NCBI GenBank assembly: GCA_963812415.1
Contig: CAWEVH010000035.1
Span: forward strand, 45,311 to 109,310
Reading direction: 5' to 3'
Origin: JACVRW01 sp963812415
Lineage (GTDB): Bacteria; Actinomycetota; Thermoleophilia; Solirubrobacterales; Thermoleophilaceae
Length of the DNA: 64,000 nt
Shown one piece after another: positions 45,375-54,248 of the stretch. The number at the start of each line of letters is the position of its first letter. Within the stretch, counting starts at the first letter, position 1. Position numbers and translations under genes: made by a program. Below the pieces are notes generated by a model. It was not told where the DNA came from, made no database searches, and saw only the letters and a program-made list of their open reading frames with translations.

Positions 45375-46168
45375 CCGCGCAAACGATCACGGTTCTCTCG
45401 CAGAAGGGCGGGACCGGCAAGACCACCGCGGTCCGAAGCCTGGCGGACACCTTCCGCCGCATCGGACTCGACGTGCTGGTGGTGGACCTCGACCCGCAGG
45501 GAAACCTCTCCGACTACTTCGACGTCCCGCCCGACGCGTCGCCCACGGTCGCCGACGTCCTGGCCGGTCAGGCCAAGGCCGCCGACGCCGTGCACGACGA
45601 CGTTCTGCCCGCGAATCTGGGCCTTGCCGAGGCCGAGCTGGTGCTGAGCGGCAAGATGGGCCGGGAGCTCACGCTCAAACGGGCGCTGCGCGAGCTGCGC
45701 AAGGACTACGACCTGATCCTGGTGGACTGCCCGCCGGCGCTCGGGCTGCTCACGGTCAACGCCCTCGTGGCCGCCGACCACGCCCTGATCTCGAGCGAGG
45801 CCGAGTACTTCTCGCTCCAGGGGGTCGAGCAGGCACTCGAGGTGGTGGAGCTGGCCAAGGAGTCGCTGCACCCGGAGCTCGACTGGCTCGGCGTGGTGCT
45901 GAACATCGCCGACATGCGGCTCGTGCACGCGCGCGAGGCGCAGGCGCAGCTGAGGGAGCGCTTCGAGTCGAAGGTGTTCGACACCGTGATCCGGCGTAGC
46001 GTGCGCTACGCGGAGTCGGCGGAGCGCGGCGTGTCGATCATCGACTACGCGCCCGATCTCGGGGCCGACTACCTCGCGCTCGCGGACGAGGTGCTGGCGC
46101 GCCTCGACGGCCTCGAGGAGCCGCGCCGGCGACTGCAGGCCCTGCGCCTGGAGCTGGCGCCGGCGTGA
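45359..46168 (+). CDS. ParA family ATPase
   Basis: 269 residues. The deviant Walker A is LSQKGGTGKTTAVRSLA (about 13-29, signature KGGxGKTT), switch I VVDLDPQGNLSDYF, and Walker B LILVDCPPALGLLT. There is no N-terminal HTH, so it is like Soj/ParA of the short chromosomal type. ParA proteins position DNA or large complexes by nucleoid-bound ATP cycling. No parB gene or centromere-like parS repeat is nearby, so its cargo is unknown. TATAAA at 45350-45355 is 9 bases from the second ATG (45365), suggesting a leaderless start there. The stop overlaps the amidase start (GTGA). Confidence 0.9.
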   Translation: MAMLPTAQTITVLSQKGGTGKTTAVRSLADTFRRIGLDVLVVDLDPQGNLSDYFDVPPDASPTVADVLAGQAKAADAVHDDVLPANLGLAEAELVLSGKMGRELTLKRALRELRKDYDLILVDCPPALGLLTVNALVAADHALISSEAEYFSLQGVEQALEVVELAKESLHPELDWLGVVLNIADMRLVHAREAQAQLRERFESKVFDTVIRRSVRYAESAERGVSIIDYAPDLGADYLALADEVLARLDGLEEPRRRLQALRLELAPA

Positions 46169-47601
46169 ACGAGCTGCTCACCCGACCCGCCGGCCGGCTG
46201 GCCGCCCTGATCCGCGACGGCGAGCTCAGCTCGCGCGAGCTCACGCAGGCCTGCCTCGAGCGCATCGAAGCCCTCAACCCCGGGCTCGGCGCGTTCGTCC
46301 ACGTCGATCCCGAGGGCGCGCTCGCGGCGGCGGAGGCCGTCGCGCCCGGAGATCCGCGGCCCTTCGCCGGGGTGCCGATCGCGATCAAGGACACCGCGGC
46401 GGTGGCCGGGATGCCGTTCACCATGGGTTCGGACATCTTCGGCGACTTCGTGCCCGGGCACGACGCCTTCGTCGTCCGTCGCCTGCGCGATGCGGGCTTC
46501 GTGCTGGTCGGCAAGACGAACCTGCCGGAGTTCGGCATCGTGCCGGTCACGGAGTCGCGCCGGCTGGGACCCGCCCGCAACCCGTGGGACAGCGAGCGCA
46601 CCCCCGGCGGCTCCTCGGGTGGGGCCGCCGCCGCGGTCGCCGCCGGCATGGTCCCGCTCGCGCACGGCAGCGACGGCGGCGGCTCGATCCGCATCCCGGC
46701 GGCCTGCTGCGGACTGGTGGGTCTGAAACCGAGCCGCGGGCGGGTGTCGCGCGGGCCCGAGCTCGGGGACGACTTCCTGGTCCAGGACGGGGTGCTCACG
46801 CGCACGGTGGCGGAGACGGCGCAGCTGCTCGACGTGCTGGCGGGCTACGAGACCGGCGACGCCAGCTGGGCGCCGCCGCCCGCGGGGTCGTTCGCCGACG
46901 CGGCCGCGCGGGAGCCGGGGCGGCTCCGCATCGGCGTGACCACCGCCACGCCCATCGAGGCCGAACTCGACCCCGAGTGTGAGCGCGCCGTTCGCGAGGC
47001 CGCCGAGCTGCTCGCCTCGCTCGGCCACGAGGTGGAGGACGTGGCGGCCCCCTGGGAGGGGGACGACTTGATGCAGGCCTTCGCGCTCGTGTTCAGCACG
47101 CCGGTGGCCACAGGCATCTTCTACGGCGGGCTCCTGACCGGCCGCGAGCCGTCGCCGGAGCTCGTCGAACCGCTCACGTGGACGATCTGGGACGGCGTCC
47201 GGGAACGCAGCGCGCTCGACTACCTGCTGGCTCGCACGCAGCTCACCGGCGCCTCGCGCGGCATCGTCGCGCTCTGGAACGAGTACGACGTCGTGCTTAC
47301 CCCGGCGCTCGCGGAGCGCCCCGTGCGGATCGGGGAGATCGACACCTGCAGCGACGATCCCTGGGAGGACTTCGGGCGCTCGGGCCGCTTCACCCCGTAT
47401 ACCGCGCTGTTCAACGTGACCGGCCAGCCCGCTCTGTCGCTGCCGCTGTTCCAGGGGGCCGACGGCCTGCCCACCGGCGTGCAGCTCGCCGGCCGCCCGG
47501 CGGACGAGGCGACGCTGCTCGCGCTCGCCGCCCAGCTCGAGGCGGCCAGGCCGTGGGCGGAGCGTCGCCCGGCGTCGCCCGTCAGAGAGCCGAGCTCCTG
47601 A
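46165..47601 (+). CDS. amidase (amidase signature family)
   Basis: 478 residues. The Ser-cisSer-Lys triad is in place: AIKDTAAV (Lys75), PGGSSGGAAAAVAAG (cis-Ser about 151) and HGSDGGGSIRIPAACCG (nucleophile Ser about 174). It is similar to GatA and to general acylamidases, but no gatB or gatC is adjacent, so it is not assigned to the glutamyl-tRNA amidotransferase. There is no signal peptide. It is coupled to parA by a GTGA overlap, and its 3' end overlaps the convergent Nudix gene by 20 bp. Confidence 0.9.
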   Translation: MNELLTRPAGRLAALIRDGELSSRELTQACLERIEALNPGLGAFVHVDPEGALAAAEAVAPGDPRPFAGVPIAIKDTAAVAGMPFTMGSDIFGDFVPGHDAFVVRRLRDAGFVLVGKTNLPEFGIVPVTESRRLGPARNPWDSERTPGGSSGGAAAAVAAGMVPLAHGSDGGGSIRIPAACCGLVGLKPSRGRVSRGPELGDDFLVQDGVLTRTVAETAQLLDVLAGYETGDASWAPPPAGSFADAAAREPGRLRIGVTTATPIEAELDPECERAVREAAELLASLGHEVEDVAAPWEGDDLMQAFALVFSTPVATGIFYGGLLTGREPSPELVEPLTWTIWDGVRERSALDYLLARTQLTGASRGIVALWNEYDVVLTPALAERPVRIGEIDTCSDDPWEDFGRSGRFTPYTALFNVTGQPALSLPLFQGADGLPTGVQLAGRPADEATLLALAAQLEAARPWAERRPASPVREPSS

Positions 47602-47965
47602 GCACGGCGGCGTCGCGCGGGTAGCTGAGGAGCTCCTCCGCCTCCGCCGGAGCGAGCCAACGCAGCTCGTCGACCTCGTCGTTCGCAGTGAAGCCCGGGT
47701 CGTCCTCCACCTCCATGAGCCAGTAGCGCACGATCTTCGGGCGCCCGCGGGCGTCCGCGTAGCTCACAGGCTCGAGCTCGCGTACGAGTCGGCAGCGGAG
47801 GCCCGTCTCCTCCTCCACCTCGCGGAGCGCCGCGTCCCGGAAGCTCTCGCCGGGGTCGAGCTTGCCCTTCGGCAGCGTCCAGTCCTCGTAGCGCGGGCGG
47901 TGGACGAGGGCGACCAGGCCGTCGCGCACGATCACCCCGCCCGCGGCGTGCACGCGCTCGGTCAC
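47582..47965 (-). CDS. Nudix hydrolase
   Basis: 127 residues from GTG 47965. The Nudix box reads GKLDPGESFRDAALREVEEE and continues TG (about residues 34-56), with the Glu residues of REVEEE intact for Mg2+ binding. The front end AAGGVIVRDGLVALVHRPRY and the WTLPKGK motif resemble MutT and Ap4A pyrophosphatases. The substrate is probably a nucleoside diphosphate derivative. It is divergent from the secreted-protein gene with 58 bp between starts. Confidence 0.88.
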   Translation of the reverse strand: MTERVHAAGGVIVRDGLVALVHRPRYEDWTLPKGKLDPGESFRDAALREVEEETGLRCRLVRELEPVSYADARGRPKIVRYWLMEVEDDPGFTANDEVDELRWLAPAEAEELLSYPRDAAVLRSSAL

Positions 47966-48023
47966 GGCGCGGGAGCTTAGAGGGACGGGGGGCGAGCTCG
48001 CCGCCCCCGCGCCTTCACACTCC

Positions 48024-49193
48024 ATGCGAACTCTCGTACTTGCGGCGCTCGCCGCGATGCTCGGCGGGCCGCAGGCCGCGCCGGCCAGTCTCCCCTACGT
48101 CCAGAGCTGGTCCGATCCCGGCCTCATCTCCGCCGACGACGACTGGTCCGGGGTGCCGGAGCTGGTTGGACACCGAGGCGACGGCCTGACCGCGCTCGCC
48201 GGCGTTGACCCGCGCAGCGTCACGGCCGACGGCTCGTCCACGCCGGTCGACGTGTCCGCGAACCGTACGGACCCGACCGCGATCGGCCTCGCGTCCGGCG
48301 TGGCGGAGTTCGAGCTCGCGGACCCGGTGGTGGCACTCCAGGGCTCGGCCACGGCCGCCGCCCCTCACCTGCTGCTGTCACTCGACACCCGTGGCCACCG
48401 GGGCGTCGGCGTGCGGCTCACGCTGCGCGACGTCGACGCGTCCTCGACCTCCGATGCCGTCCAGCCCGTGGCGGTGCAGTACCGCGTGGGCGGCGCCGGG
48501 AGCTTCAGCCCGGCGCACGACGGCTTCGTCGCCGACGCCACGTCGGGGCCCGGCGAGGCGACGCTCGTCACGCCCGTCCGGGCGACGCTGCCGGCGACGG
48601 CCGACGACCAGCCGCTCGTCCAGGTGCGCGTGATCACGACGAACGCGATCGGCCAGGACGAGTGGGTCGGGATCGACGACATCGAGGTCGCGAGCTTCGG
48701 CTCCCCCTGCACCGCTCCGCCGCCGGGGCCCGCTCCGGCGCCCGCGCCGCCCGGGCCCGCGCCACCGCCGGCGCCCGAACCGCCGATCGGCCCCCCGCCG
48801 GCATCGGACCCCGCCCCCGTCCTGTCCGCGCTCGAGATCAGCCCGGCCAGCTTCGTCCCCGCGCTGCGCGGACCGGCGCTCAGCCGGCGCGGCCGCGCGG
48901 GCGCGGCTCTGCGCTTCCGCCTCACGGGGCCGGCGACGGTCCGGCTCGCCGTCGTAGCGATCCCGGAATCCACGGCGCCGGCGCCCGCCGCCACGCCCTG
49001 GCTCTCGGTTCGCGGCCGCCGCGGGCTCAACCGGCTGCGCTTCAGCGGCCGGCTGCGGGGGCGGCCGCTCGCGCCCGGCCCCTACCGGCTGCTGGCGCAG
49101 GCGATCGACCGTGGCGGGCGGCGCTCCGAGACCGTCAGCGAAGACTTCGCGATCAGAGCTCGCGCACGTCCGCGCCGCCCGGGGCGAACGTGA
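48024..49193 (+). CDS. secreted protein with proline-rich linker, hypothetical
   Basis: 389 residues. A signal peptide (TLVLAALAAMLGGPQAAPA) leads to a beta-rich N-terminal domain with RHTV-like jelly-roll text (YRVGGAGSFSPAHDGF, WVGIDDIEVASFGSPC). A 45-residue Pro/Ala linker (PPPGPAPAPAPPGPAPPPAP) follows, then a C-terminal Ig-like domain (GRAGAALRFRLTGPATVRLA, then LRGRPLAPGPYRLLAQAIDR). The domain pair is typical of exported proteins in Thermoleophilia. No catalytic residue is recognised. The 3' end overlaps thrB by 41 bp. Confidence 0.75.
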   Translation: MRTLVLAALAAMLGGPQAAPASLPYVQSWSDPGLISADDDWSGVPELVGHRGDGLTALAGVDPRSVTADGSSTPVDVSANRTDPTAIGLASGVAEFELADPVVALQGSATAAAPHLLLSLDTRGHRGVGVRLTLRDVDASSTSDAVQPVAVQYRVGGAGSFSPAHDGFVADATSGPGEATLVTPVRATLPATADDQPLVQVRVITTNAIGQDEWVGIDDIEVASFGSPCTAPPPGPAPAPAPPGPAPPPAPEPPIGPPPASDPAPVLSALEISPASFVPALRGPALSRRGRAGAALRFRLTGPATVRLAVVAIPESTAPAPAATPWLSVRGRRGLNRLRFSGRLRGRPLAPGPYRLLAQAIDRGGRRSETVSEDFAIRARARPRRPGRT

Positions 49194-50004
49194 CCCGGCG
49201 CAACTCGCAGTCGGGAGCCTCGCTGCGCAGGCGCTCCATGACGGAGCCCGTCTGCTCCCAATGGCACCAGAACAGCACGGTCGGGCCCGCGCCCGAGATC
49301 GTGCCGCCGATCGCGCCCAGCTCCGGCGCCCGCTCCACGAGCTCCATGGAGCGCGGGTAGAGATGGCGTCGCCGGGGCTGGTGGATCGCGTCGCGCAGGC
49401 CCTGCCCGATCAGGGAGAGGTCGTCGCGGGCGAGCCCCAGCACGAGCAGCGACGCGCGCCCGACGTTGGCGACCGCGTCCGCGAGCGGCAGCTCCGCCGG
49501 CATGGCGGCGCGGGCCGCGGCGGTCGGCACCCGCTCCGGCGGGATCGCGACGACGCCCTCGAGGCCGGTCGGCGGCTCGACGCGCGCCGGTCCGTCGCCG
49601 GCGGAGATCACGAAGCCGCCGTGAAGCGCCGCCGCCACGTTGTCGGGGTGTCCCTCGAGCTCGCACGCCAGCTCGAGGAGGGGCGCATCCAGCTCGTAGA
49701 GGTGATCGGCGGCCGCGAGGCCGGCCACGATCGCCGCCGCGCTCGAGCCGAGCCCGGCGGCCGGCGGGATCTCCGATCGGATCTGGAACGCGATCCCATC
49801 GGCCGGATGCAGGCGCTCGAACGCCCGCACGCAGAGGTTGGAGCGATCGGTCGGGATCTCGGGGCTGTCCGTGTGCACGAAGAACTCGCCCGTCTCCTCG
49901 ACCTCCAGCTCGAGCACCGGCGACAGCGCCGCGGCCAGCACGTCGTAGCCCGGCCCGAGGTTCGCCGACGACGCCGGCACCCGCACGATCCGGTGGCGCC
50001 TCAT
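49153..50004 (-). CDS. thrB: homoserine kinase
   Basis: 283 residues of the GHMP kinase family, phosphorylating L-homoserine with ATP. Motifs are VPASSANLGPGYDVLAAALS at the N-terminus, the ATP loop PPAAGLGSSAAAIVAGLAAA (about 80-99), and the C-terminal GGTISGAGPTVLFW. The ATG at 50004 overlaps the thrC stop (ATGA). It is the last gene of the lysA-hom-thrC-thrB operon. Confidence 0.94.
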   Translation of the reverse strand: MRRHRIVRVPASSANLGPGYDVLAAALSPVLELEVEETGEFFVHTDSPEIPTDRSNLCVRAFERLHPADGIAFQIRSEIPPAAGLGSSAAAIVAGLAAADHLYELDAPLLELACELEGHPDNVAAALHGGFVISAGDGPARVEPPTGLEGVVAIPPERVPTAAARAAMPAELPLADAVANVGRASLLVLGLARDDLSLIGQGLRDAIHQPRRRHLYPRSMELVERAPELGAIGGTISGAGPTVLFWCHWEQTGSVMERLRSEAPDCELRRVTFAPGGADVREL

Positions 50005-50993
50005 CCGAGCACGGCGCGCTCGACGCTCTCGAGGTCGGGCTCGCAGGGCACGACGCCCGGCGCGCGCCCCATGGCGGTCTGGGGGTCCTTGAGCCCATGA
50101 CCGGTGAGCACGCAGACCACGCGGCCCTCGGCGCCGTACTTGATCAGCCCCGCGACCGAGGCCGCCGAGGCCGGCTCGCAGAACACCCCCTCGCGCGCCC
50201 CGAGCAGCGAGTAGGCGTCGAGGATCTCGGCGTCCGAGACGGCGCGCACCTCGCCGCGCGAGGCCGTGAAGACGTTCATCGCGTCCTCCCAGCGAGCGGG
50301 GTTGCCGATCCGGATCGCGCTGGCCACCGTCTCGGGGCGCTCCACGGGCGCGCCATGCACGAGCGGCGCGGCGCCCTCGGCCTGGTAGCCGTGCATCCGC
50401 GGGGCGGCGCCGTACTCCTGGAAGCCCTTCCACCAGGCGGTCACGTTGCCGGCGTTGCCCACCGGGATGCAGAGCACGTCGGGCGGGTCGCCGAGCGCGT
50501 CGCAGACCTCGAACGCGCCGGTCTTCTGGCCCTCGATCCGGTAGTCGTTCACCGAGTTCACCAGCGCGATCGGGTGCCGCTTCACGAGCTCGCGAACGAG
50601 CGCCAGCGCCTCGTCGAAGTTGCCCCGCAGGGCGATCACGCGGGCGCCGTGCATGAGCGCCTGGGCGAGCTTGCCGGTGGCGATCTTCCCCTCCGGCACG
50701 ATCACGGCGCCGCGCATGCCGCCGCGCGCCGCGTAGGCGGCGGCGCTCGCGGCGGTGTTGCCGGTGGACGCGCACACCACCGCCTCGGCGCCCTCGGCCT
50801 TGGCGGCGGACACCGCGACGGTCATGCCGCGGTCCTTGAACGAGCCCGTCGGGTTCGCGCCCTCGAGCTTCAGCCACACGTCGGCGCCAGTCCGCTCGGA
50901 GAGGTGCGGCGCCGCCACCAGCGGCGTGTCGCCCTCCCCCATGGTCACGAGCGGCTCGACCGGCAGCCGCTCGTGGTAGCGCCACAGGCTCAT
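50001..50993 (-). CDS. thrC: threonine synthase
   Basis: 330 residues, PLP fold-type II, converting O-phosphohomoserine to threonine. The Schiff-base Lys is in PTGSFKDRGM (Lys53), and the phosphate/PLP-binding loop is VCASTGNTAASAAAYAARGG. Other blocks are PVGNAGNVTAWWKGF and CEPASAASVAGLIKYGAEG. Length and blocks match the shorter actinobacterial ThrC. It lies 15 bp downstream of hom and overlaps thrB. Confidence 0.95.
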   Translation of the reverse strand: MSLWRYHERLPVEPLVTMGEGDTPLVAAPHLSERTGADVWLKLEGANPTGSFKDRGMTVAVSAAKAEGAEAVVCASTGNTAASAAAYAARGGMRGAVIVPEGKIATGKLAQALMHGARVIALRGNFDEALALVRELVKRHPIALVNSVNDYRIEGQKTGAFEVCDALGDPPDVLCIPVGNAGNVTAWWKGFQEYGAAPRMHGYQAEGAAPLVHGAPVERPETVASAIRIGNPARWEDAMNVFTASRGEVRAVSDAEILDAYSLLGAREGVFCEPASAASVAGLIKYGAEGRVVCVLTGHGLKDPQTAMGRAPGVVPCEPDLESVERAVLG

Positions 50994-51008
50994 CTCGCTC
51001 CGGGGGTC

Positions 51009-52232
51009 TCACGCGAAGGTCTCCTCGATCACGCGGATCACCCGCGGCGGCTCGCGCACGAAGTCGAGCCGGGAGATCAGCTCGACCGCCGCCCGGAAGC
51101 GCGACTCGAGCACCGGGTGCATCACCATCACGAGCCGCGCCTCGCGCCCGAGGCCCTTCTGCACCACCGATTTGATCGACACGCCCTGGAGGCCGAGCAG
51201 CTCGGCCACCTGAGCGAGCACACCGGGGCGGTCGGCCACCTCGAGGTGCAGGTAGAAGGAGAACTCGGTGTCGGTGACCACCGGCACGTCGAGCGGCGGC
51301 GGGGGCAGCGAGGGCGGCGGGATCATCGCCGAGACCACGTCGCCCAGCACCGCACTCGCCGTCTGGATTCCGCCGGCACCGGGGCCCGACAGCGTGATCT
51401 CGGTGATCGCGGGCGACTCGATTGTCACCGCGTTGAACGCCCCATTCACCGACGCCAGTGGATGGTCGGCATAGAGGAAGGCCGGGTAGACGTGCACGGC
51501 GATACCGCCGTCGATCCGCTCGGCGGAGCCGATCAGCTTCAGCGACAGGCCGAGCTCCTTGGCGTAGGCGATGTCGTCCCCCGTGAGGTGCTCGATGCCC
51601 TCGTAGCTCACCTCGTCGAGCCGGACGGCGGCGTTGAAGGCGAGCCGCGCCAGGATCGCCATCTTGGCGGCCGCGTCCTTGCCGGTCACGTCCTCCGTCG
51701 GGTCGGCCTCGGCGTAGCCGAGCTCCTGGGCCTGGCGCAGCGCCTCGTCGTAGCTCGCCCCGGTGCGCGCCATCTCGCTGAGGATGAAGTTCGTGGTGCC
51801 GTTCACGATCCCGTGCACGCGCTCGATGTGCGCCGCGGCGAGCGTCTCCGCCATCACCCGGATCGCGGGAACGACCCCGGCGACCGCCCCCTCGAAGCGG
51901 AGCTGCACCTGGGCGCTGCGGGCGGCGTCGAAGACCTCCTCGCCGTGCTGGGAGAGGAGTTGCTTGTTGGCGCTCACCACGTGCCGGCCCGCCTCGAGCG
52001 CCCGCAGCACGTACTCGCGCGTGGGCTCGATGCCGCCCATCAGCTCGACCACGAGATCGCTTCGCTCGAGGATGTCGTCGAAGTCGCCGCGGCTGCGGGT
52101 GAGCACCCCCGCAAGCTCGGGCCGGCGACCCACCTCGGCCTCGATCGCGTCGGCGCGCTCGTCCAGCAGCTTCGCGAAGGCGGCGCCGACGGTCCCGTGC
52201 CCGAGCAGCCCGATCCGGAACGGCTCAGGCAT
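51009..52232 (-). CDS. hom: homoserine dehydrogenase
   Basis: 407 residues reducing aspartate semialdehyde to homoserine. The NAD(P) fold is IGLLGHGTVGAAFAKLL (about 6-22). The catalytic region has HVVSANKQLL, NGTTNFILSEMARTG and DPTEDVTGKDAAAKMAILA, with the active-site Lys in GKDAAAK. The C-terminal ACT domain (SFYLHLEVADRPGVLAQVAE) provides feedback regulation by threonine. The ATG at 52232 overlaps the lysA stop. Confidence 0.95.
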   Translation of the reverse strand: MPEPFRIGLLGHGTVGAAFAKLLDERADAIEAEVGRRPELAGVLTRSRGDFDDILERSDLVVELMGGIEPTREYVLRALEAGRHVVSANKQLLSQHGEEVFDAARSAQVQLRFEGAVAGVVPAIRVMAETLAAAHIERVHGIVNGTTNFILSEMARTGASYDEALRQAQELGYAEADPTEDVTGKDAAAKMAILARLAFNAAVRLDEVSYEGIEHLTGDDIAYAKELGLSLKLIGSAERIDGGIAVHVYPAFLYADHPLASVNGAFNAVTIESPAITEITLSGPGAGGIQTASAVLGDVVSAMIPPPSLPPPPLDVPVVTDTEFSFYLHLEVADRPGVLAQVAELLGLQGVSIKSVVQKGLGREARLVMVMHPVLESRFRAAVELISRLDFVREPPRVIRVIEETFA

Positions 52233-53493
52233 CGCGTGCTGTCAGGTCGTCGTAGGTCTCGCGCCGCACCACCACGCGCGCCTGGCCGTCCTTGCAGAAG
52301 ATCACCGGCGGGCGCGGCACGGCGTTGTAGTTGTTCGCCATCGCGTGCGAGTACGCGCCGGTGGCCGGCACCACGAGCACGTCGCCCGGGCGCGGGTCGT
52401 CGAGCGGCACGTCGCGGATGAGCACGTCGCCCGACTCGCAGTGCATTCCCGCGACCGTGTACACGTCCTCGCCCCCGCTTGTGCCCGGAGGGGCGTCAGC
52501 CCCGACCTGGGTAAAGCGATCGGCCACCTCGGCCTCGTAGCGCGCGCCGTAGAGCATCGGACGCAGGTTGTCCGACATGCCGCCGTCCACGGAGACGTAG
52601 GTCCTCACCCCCGGGATCCGCTTGACCGTGCCCACCCGGTAGATCGTGACCCCCGCGTTGCCGACGAGCGCGCGGCCCGGCTCGCTGAGCACGGTCACCC
52701 CCTCGGGCGCGCCGCGCAGGAGCGCGTCGACGTAGTCGTCGATCGAGGGCGGCGAGTCGTCGCGCGTGTAGGCGATCCCGAGCCCGCCGCCGAGGTTGAG
52801 CAGCGGCCAGTCGCCCAGCTCGCCGAGCACAGGGGCGAGCTGCTCGAACACGTCGAGCTCGAGGATCTGCGAGCCGATGTGGGCGTGCAGGCCGCACAGC
52901 TCGAGCCCGGCGGCGGCGCACGCCTCGACCGCTCGCGGCACGTCCTCCACCACGAAGCCGAACTTCGAGTCGACCTGGCCGGTCTGGATCGACGAATGGG
53001 TGGACGGCCGGATGCCCGGGGTCACCCGCAGGAGGACCCGCTGGCGGCGGCCCCGCAGGCGCTCGATCTCGTCGAACGAGTCGACCACGATGTGCCCGAC
53101 CCCCTGCTCGATCGCGTAGTCGAGCTCGGCCGGCGACTTGTTGTTGCCGTGCAGGTACAGCCGGGCTGGGTCGTAGCCGCCGGCGAGGGCGAGGTGCAGC
53201 TCGCCGCCCGAGGCCACGTCCGCTGAGAGACCCTCCTCCGCGAAGAGCCGGTAGACGGCCGTGCACGGGAACGCCTTGCTGGCGTAGATCAGCTCGAAGT
53301 GCTCGGTGCGGGCGCGGAACGCCTCGAGGAACGCGCGCGCCCGGGCGCGCATGTCGTCCTCGGCGTACACGTACGCGGGGGTGCCGAACTCGGCGGCGAG
53401 CTCGACAACGTCGCAGCCGCCCACCTCGAGCCGGCCGCGCTCGTTCAGGCGCGAGCCGAGGGGGTACACGTGCGAGACCGCGAGCGCCGACAT
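52225..53493 (-). CDS. lysA: diaminopimelate decarboxylase
   Basis: 422 residues, last step of lysine synthesis. The PLP Lys is in LIYASKAFPCTAVY (Lys73), followed by HGNNKSPAELDYAIEQG, the glycine-rich NLGGGLGIAY, SEPGRALVG and the partner-subunit site GMHCESGDVL. All active-site blocks look intact. It is the first gene of the operon with hom, thrC and thrB. It is divergent from an alpha/beta hydrolase with a 26-bp gap, which holds a GAAGGAG ribosome site for the hydrolase. Confidence 0.95.
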   Translation of the reverse strand: MSALAVSHVYPLGSRLNERGRLEVGGCDVVELAAEFGTPAYVYAEDDMRARARAFLEAFRARTEHFELIYASKAFPCTAVYRLFAEEGLSADVASGGELHLALAGGYDPARLYLHGNNKSPAELDYAIEQGVGHIVVDSFDEIERLRGRRQRVLLRVTPGIRPSTHSSIQTGQVDSKFGFVVEDVPRAVEACAAAGLELCGLHAHIGSQILELDVFEQLAPVLGELGDWPLLNLGGGLGIAYTRDDSPPSIDDYVDALLRGAPEGVTVLSEPGRALVGNAGVTIYRVGTVKRIPGVRTYVSVDGGMSDNLRPMLYGARYEAEVADRFTQVGADAPPGTSGGEDVYTVAGMHCESGDVLIRDVPLDDPRPGDVLVVPATGAYSHAMANNYNAVPRPPVIFCKDGQARVVVRRETYDDLTARDA

Positions 53494-53519
53494 CGTGGGA
53501 CGGCGATTATGAAGGAGCG

Positions 53520-54248
53520 ATGCGTCACCCGACCCCAGCGCCGCCCGCCCTCGGCGAGCACCACGGCCTTTCCTACGCGCTCTTCCTGCCCGACACGGAC
53601 CCGAGCGTGGGGGTCGTGATCCTGCACGGGGCCGGCTCCGCCAAGGAGAGCCACTTCGACTTCGCGCGCGGCTGCCGGGACGAGGGCATGGCGGCGCTCG
53701 CCTACGACGCCCGCGGTCACGGTCGCTCCGGCGGCTCGTTCGGGCCGGGGGCGATCGACGAAGTGCTCGCGATGTGCGAGCTGATGCGCGACCACGCGCC
53801 CACGGTGGCGCTGCGCGGCTCGAGCATGGGCGGCTTTCAGGCGATCCACGCCGCCGCCCGGGCACGGGAGCCGGGCCGGGCGCCCGCCGGGCCGCTCGCC
53901 GCCGTGGTGGCCATCTGCCCCGCGCCCGAGGAGACGCTCCTGCGTGGCCTGCGCTCGGGCGAGCCACCCCGCTTCGAGTGCGACGCCGAGGCCTGCGAGC
54001 GCTGGTGGAGCTCGAGCAACCTGCACGAAGCCGCGGCGCGACTCGCTCCTGCCACCGCGCTGCTCCTCATGCACGCGCGCGGGGACGAACAGGTCCCCTA
54101 CACGGCGAGCGAGGAGCTGTACGCCGCGGCCGGCGAGCCCAAGCGGCTGCTACTCCTTCCGGGAGGCCACCACCGCTCGCTCCAACACGACCTCGAGCTG
54201 CAGGCGGTCTCGCGCAGCTTCATCCGGCGAGCCTGCCGGAAGGGCTAG
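53520..54248 (+). CDS. alpha/beta hydrolase (dienelactone hydrolase-like)
   Basis: 242 residues. The oxyanion segment VVILHGAGSAKESHFDFARG is followed by AYDARGHGRSGG, the nucleophile elbow RGSSMGGFQA (Ser about 102), LLLMHARGDEQVPY (acid) and LPGGHHRSLQH (His near the end). This is the layout of small dienelactone-hydrolase and peptidase-S9-like enzymes. The substrate is unknown. Its stop shares CTAG with the convergent Gly-rich membrane protein gene. Confidence 0.85.
   Translation: MRHPTPAPPALGEHHGLSYALFLPDTDPSVGVVILHGAGSAKESHFDFARGCRDEGMAALAYDARGHGRSGGSFGPGAIDEVLAMCELMRDHAPTVALRGSSMGGFQAIHAAARAREPGRAPAGPLAAVVAICPAPEETLLRGLRSGEPPRFECDAEACERWWSSSNLHEAAARLAPATALLLMHARGDEQVPYTASEELYAAAGEPKRLLLLPGGHHRSLQHDLELQAVSRSFIRRACRKG

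Noticed and set aside
46165..47601. gatA assignment for the amidase
   Set aside because: No gatB or gatC nearby, and the motifs are shared by all amidase-signature enzymes.
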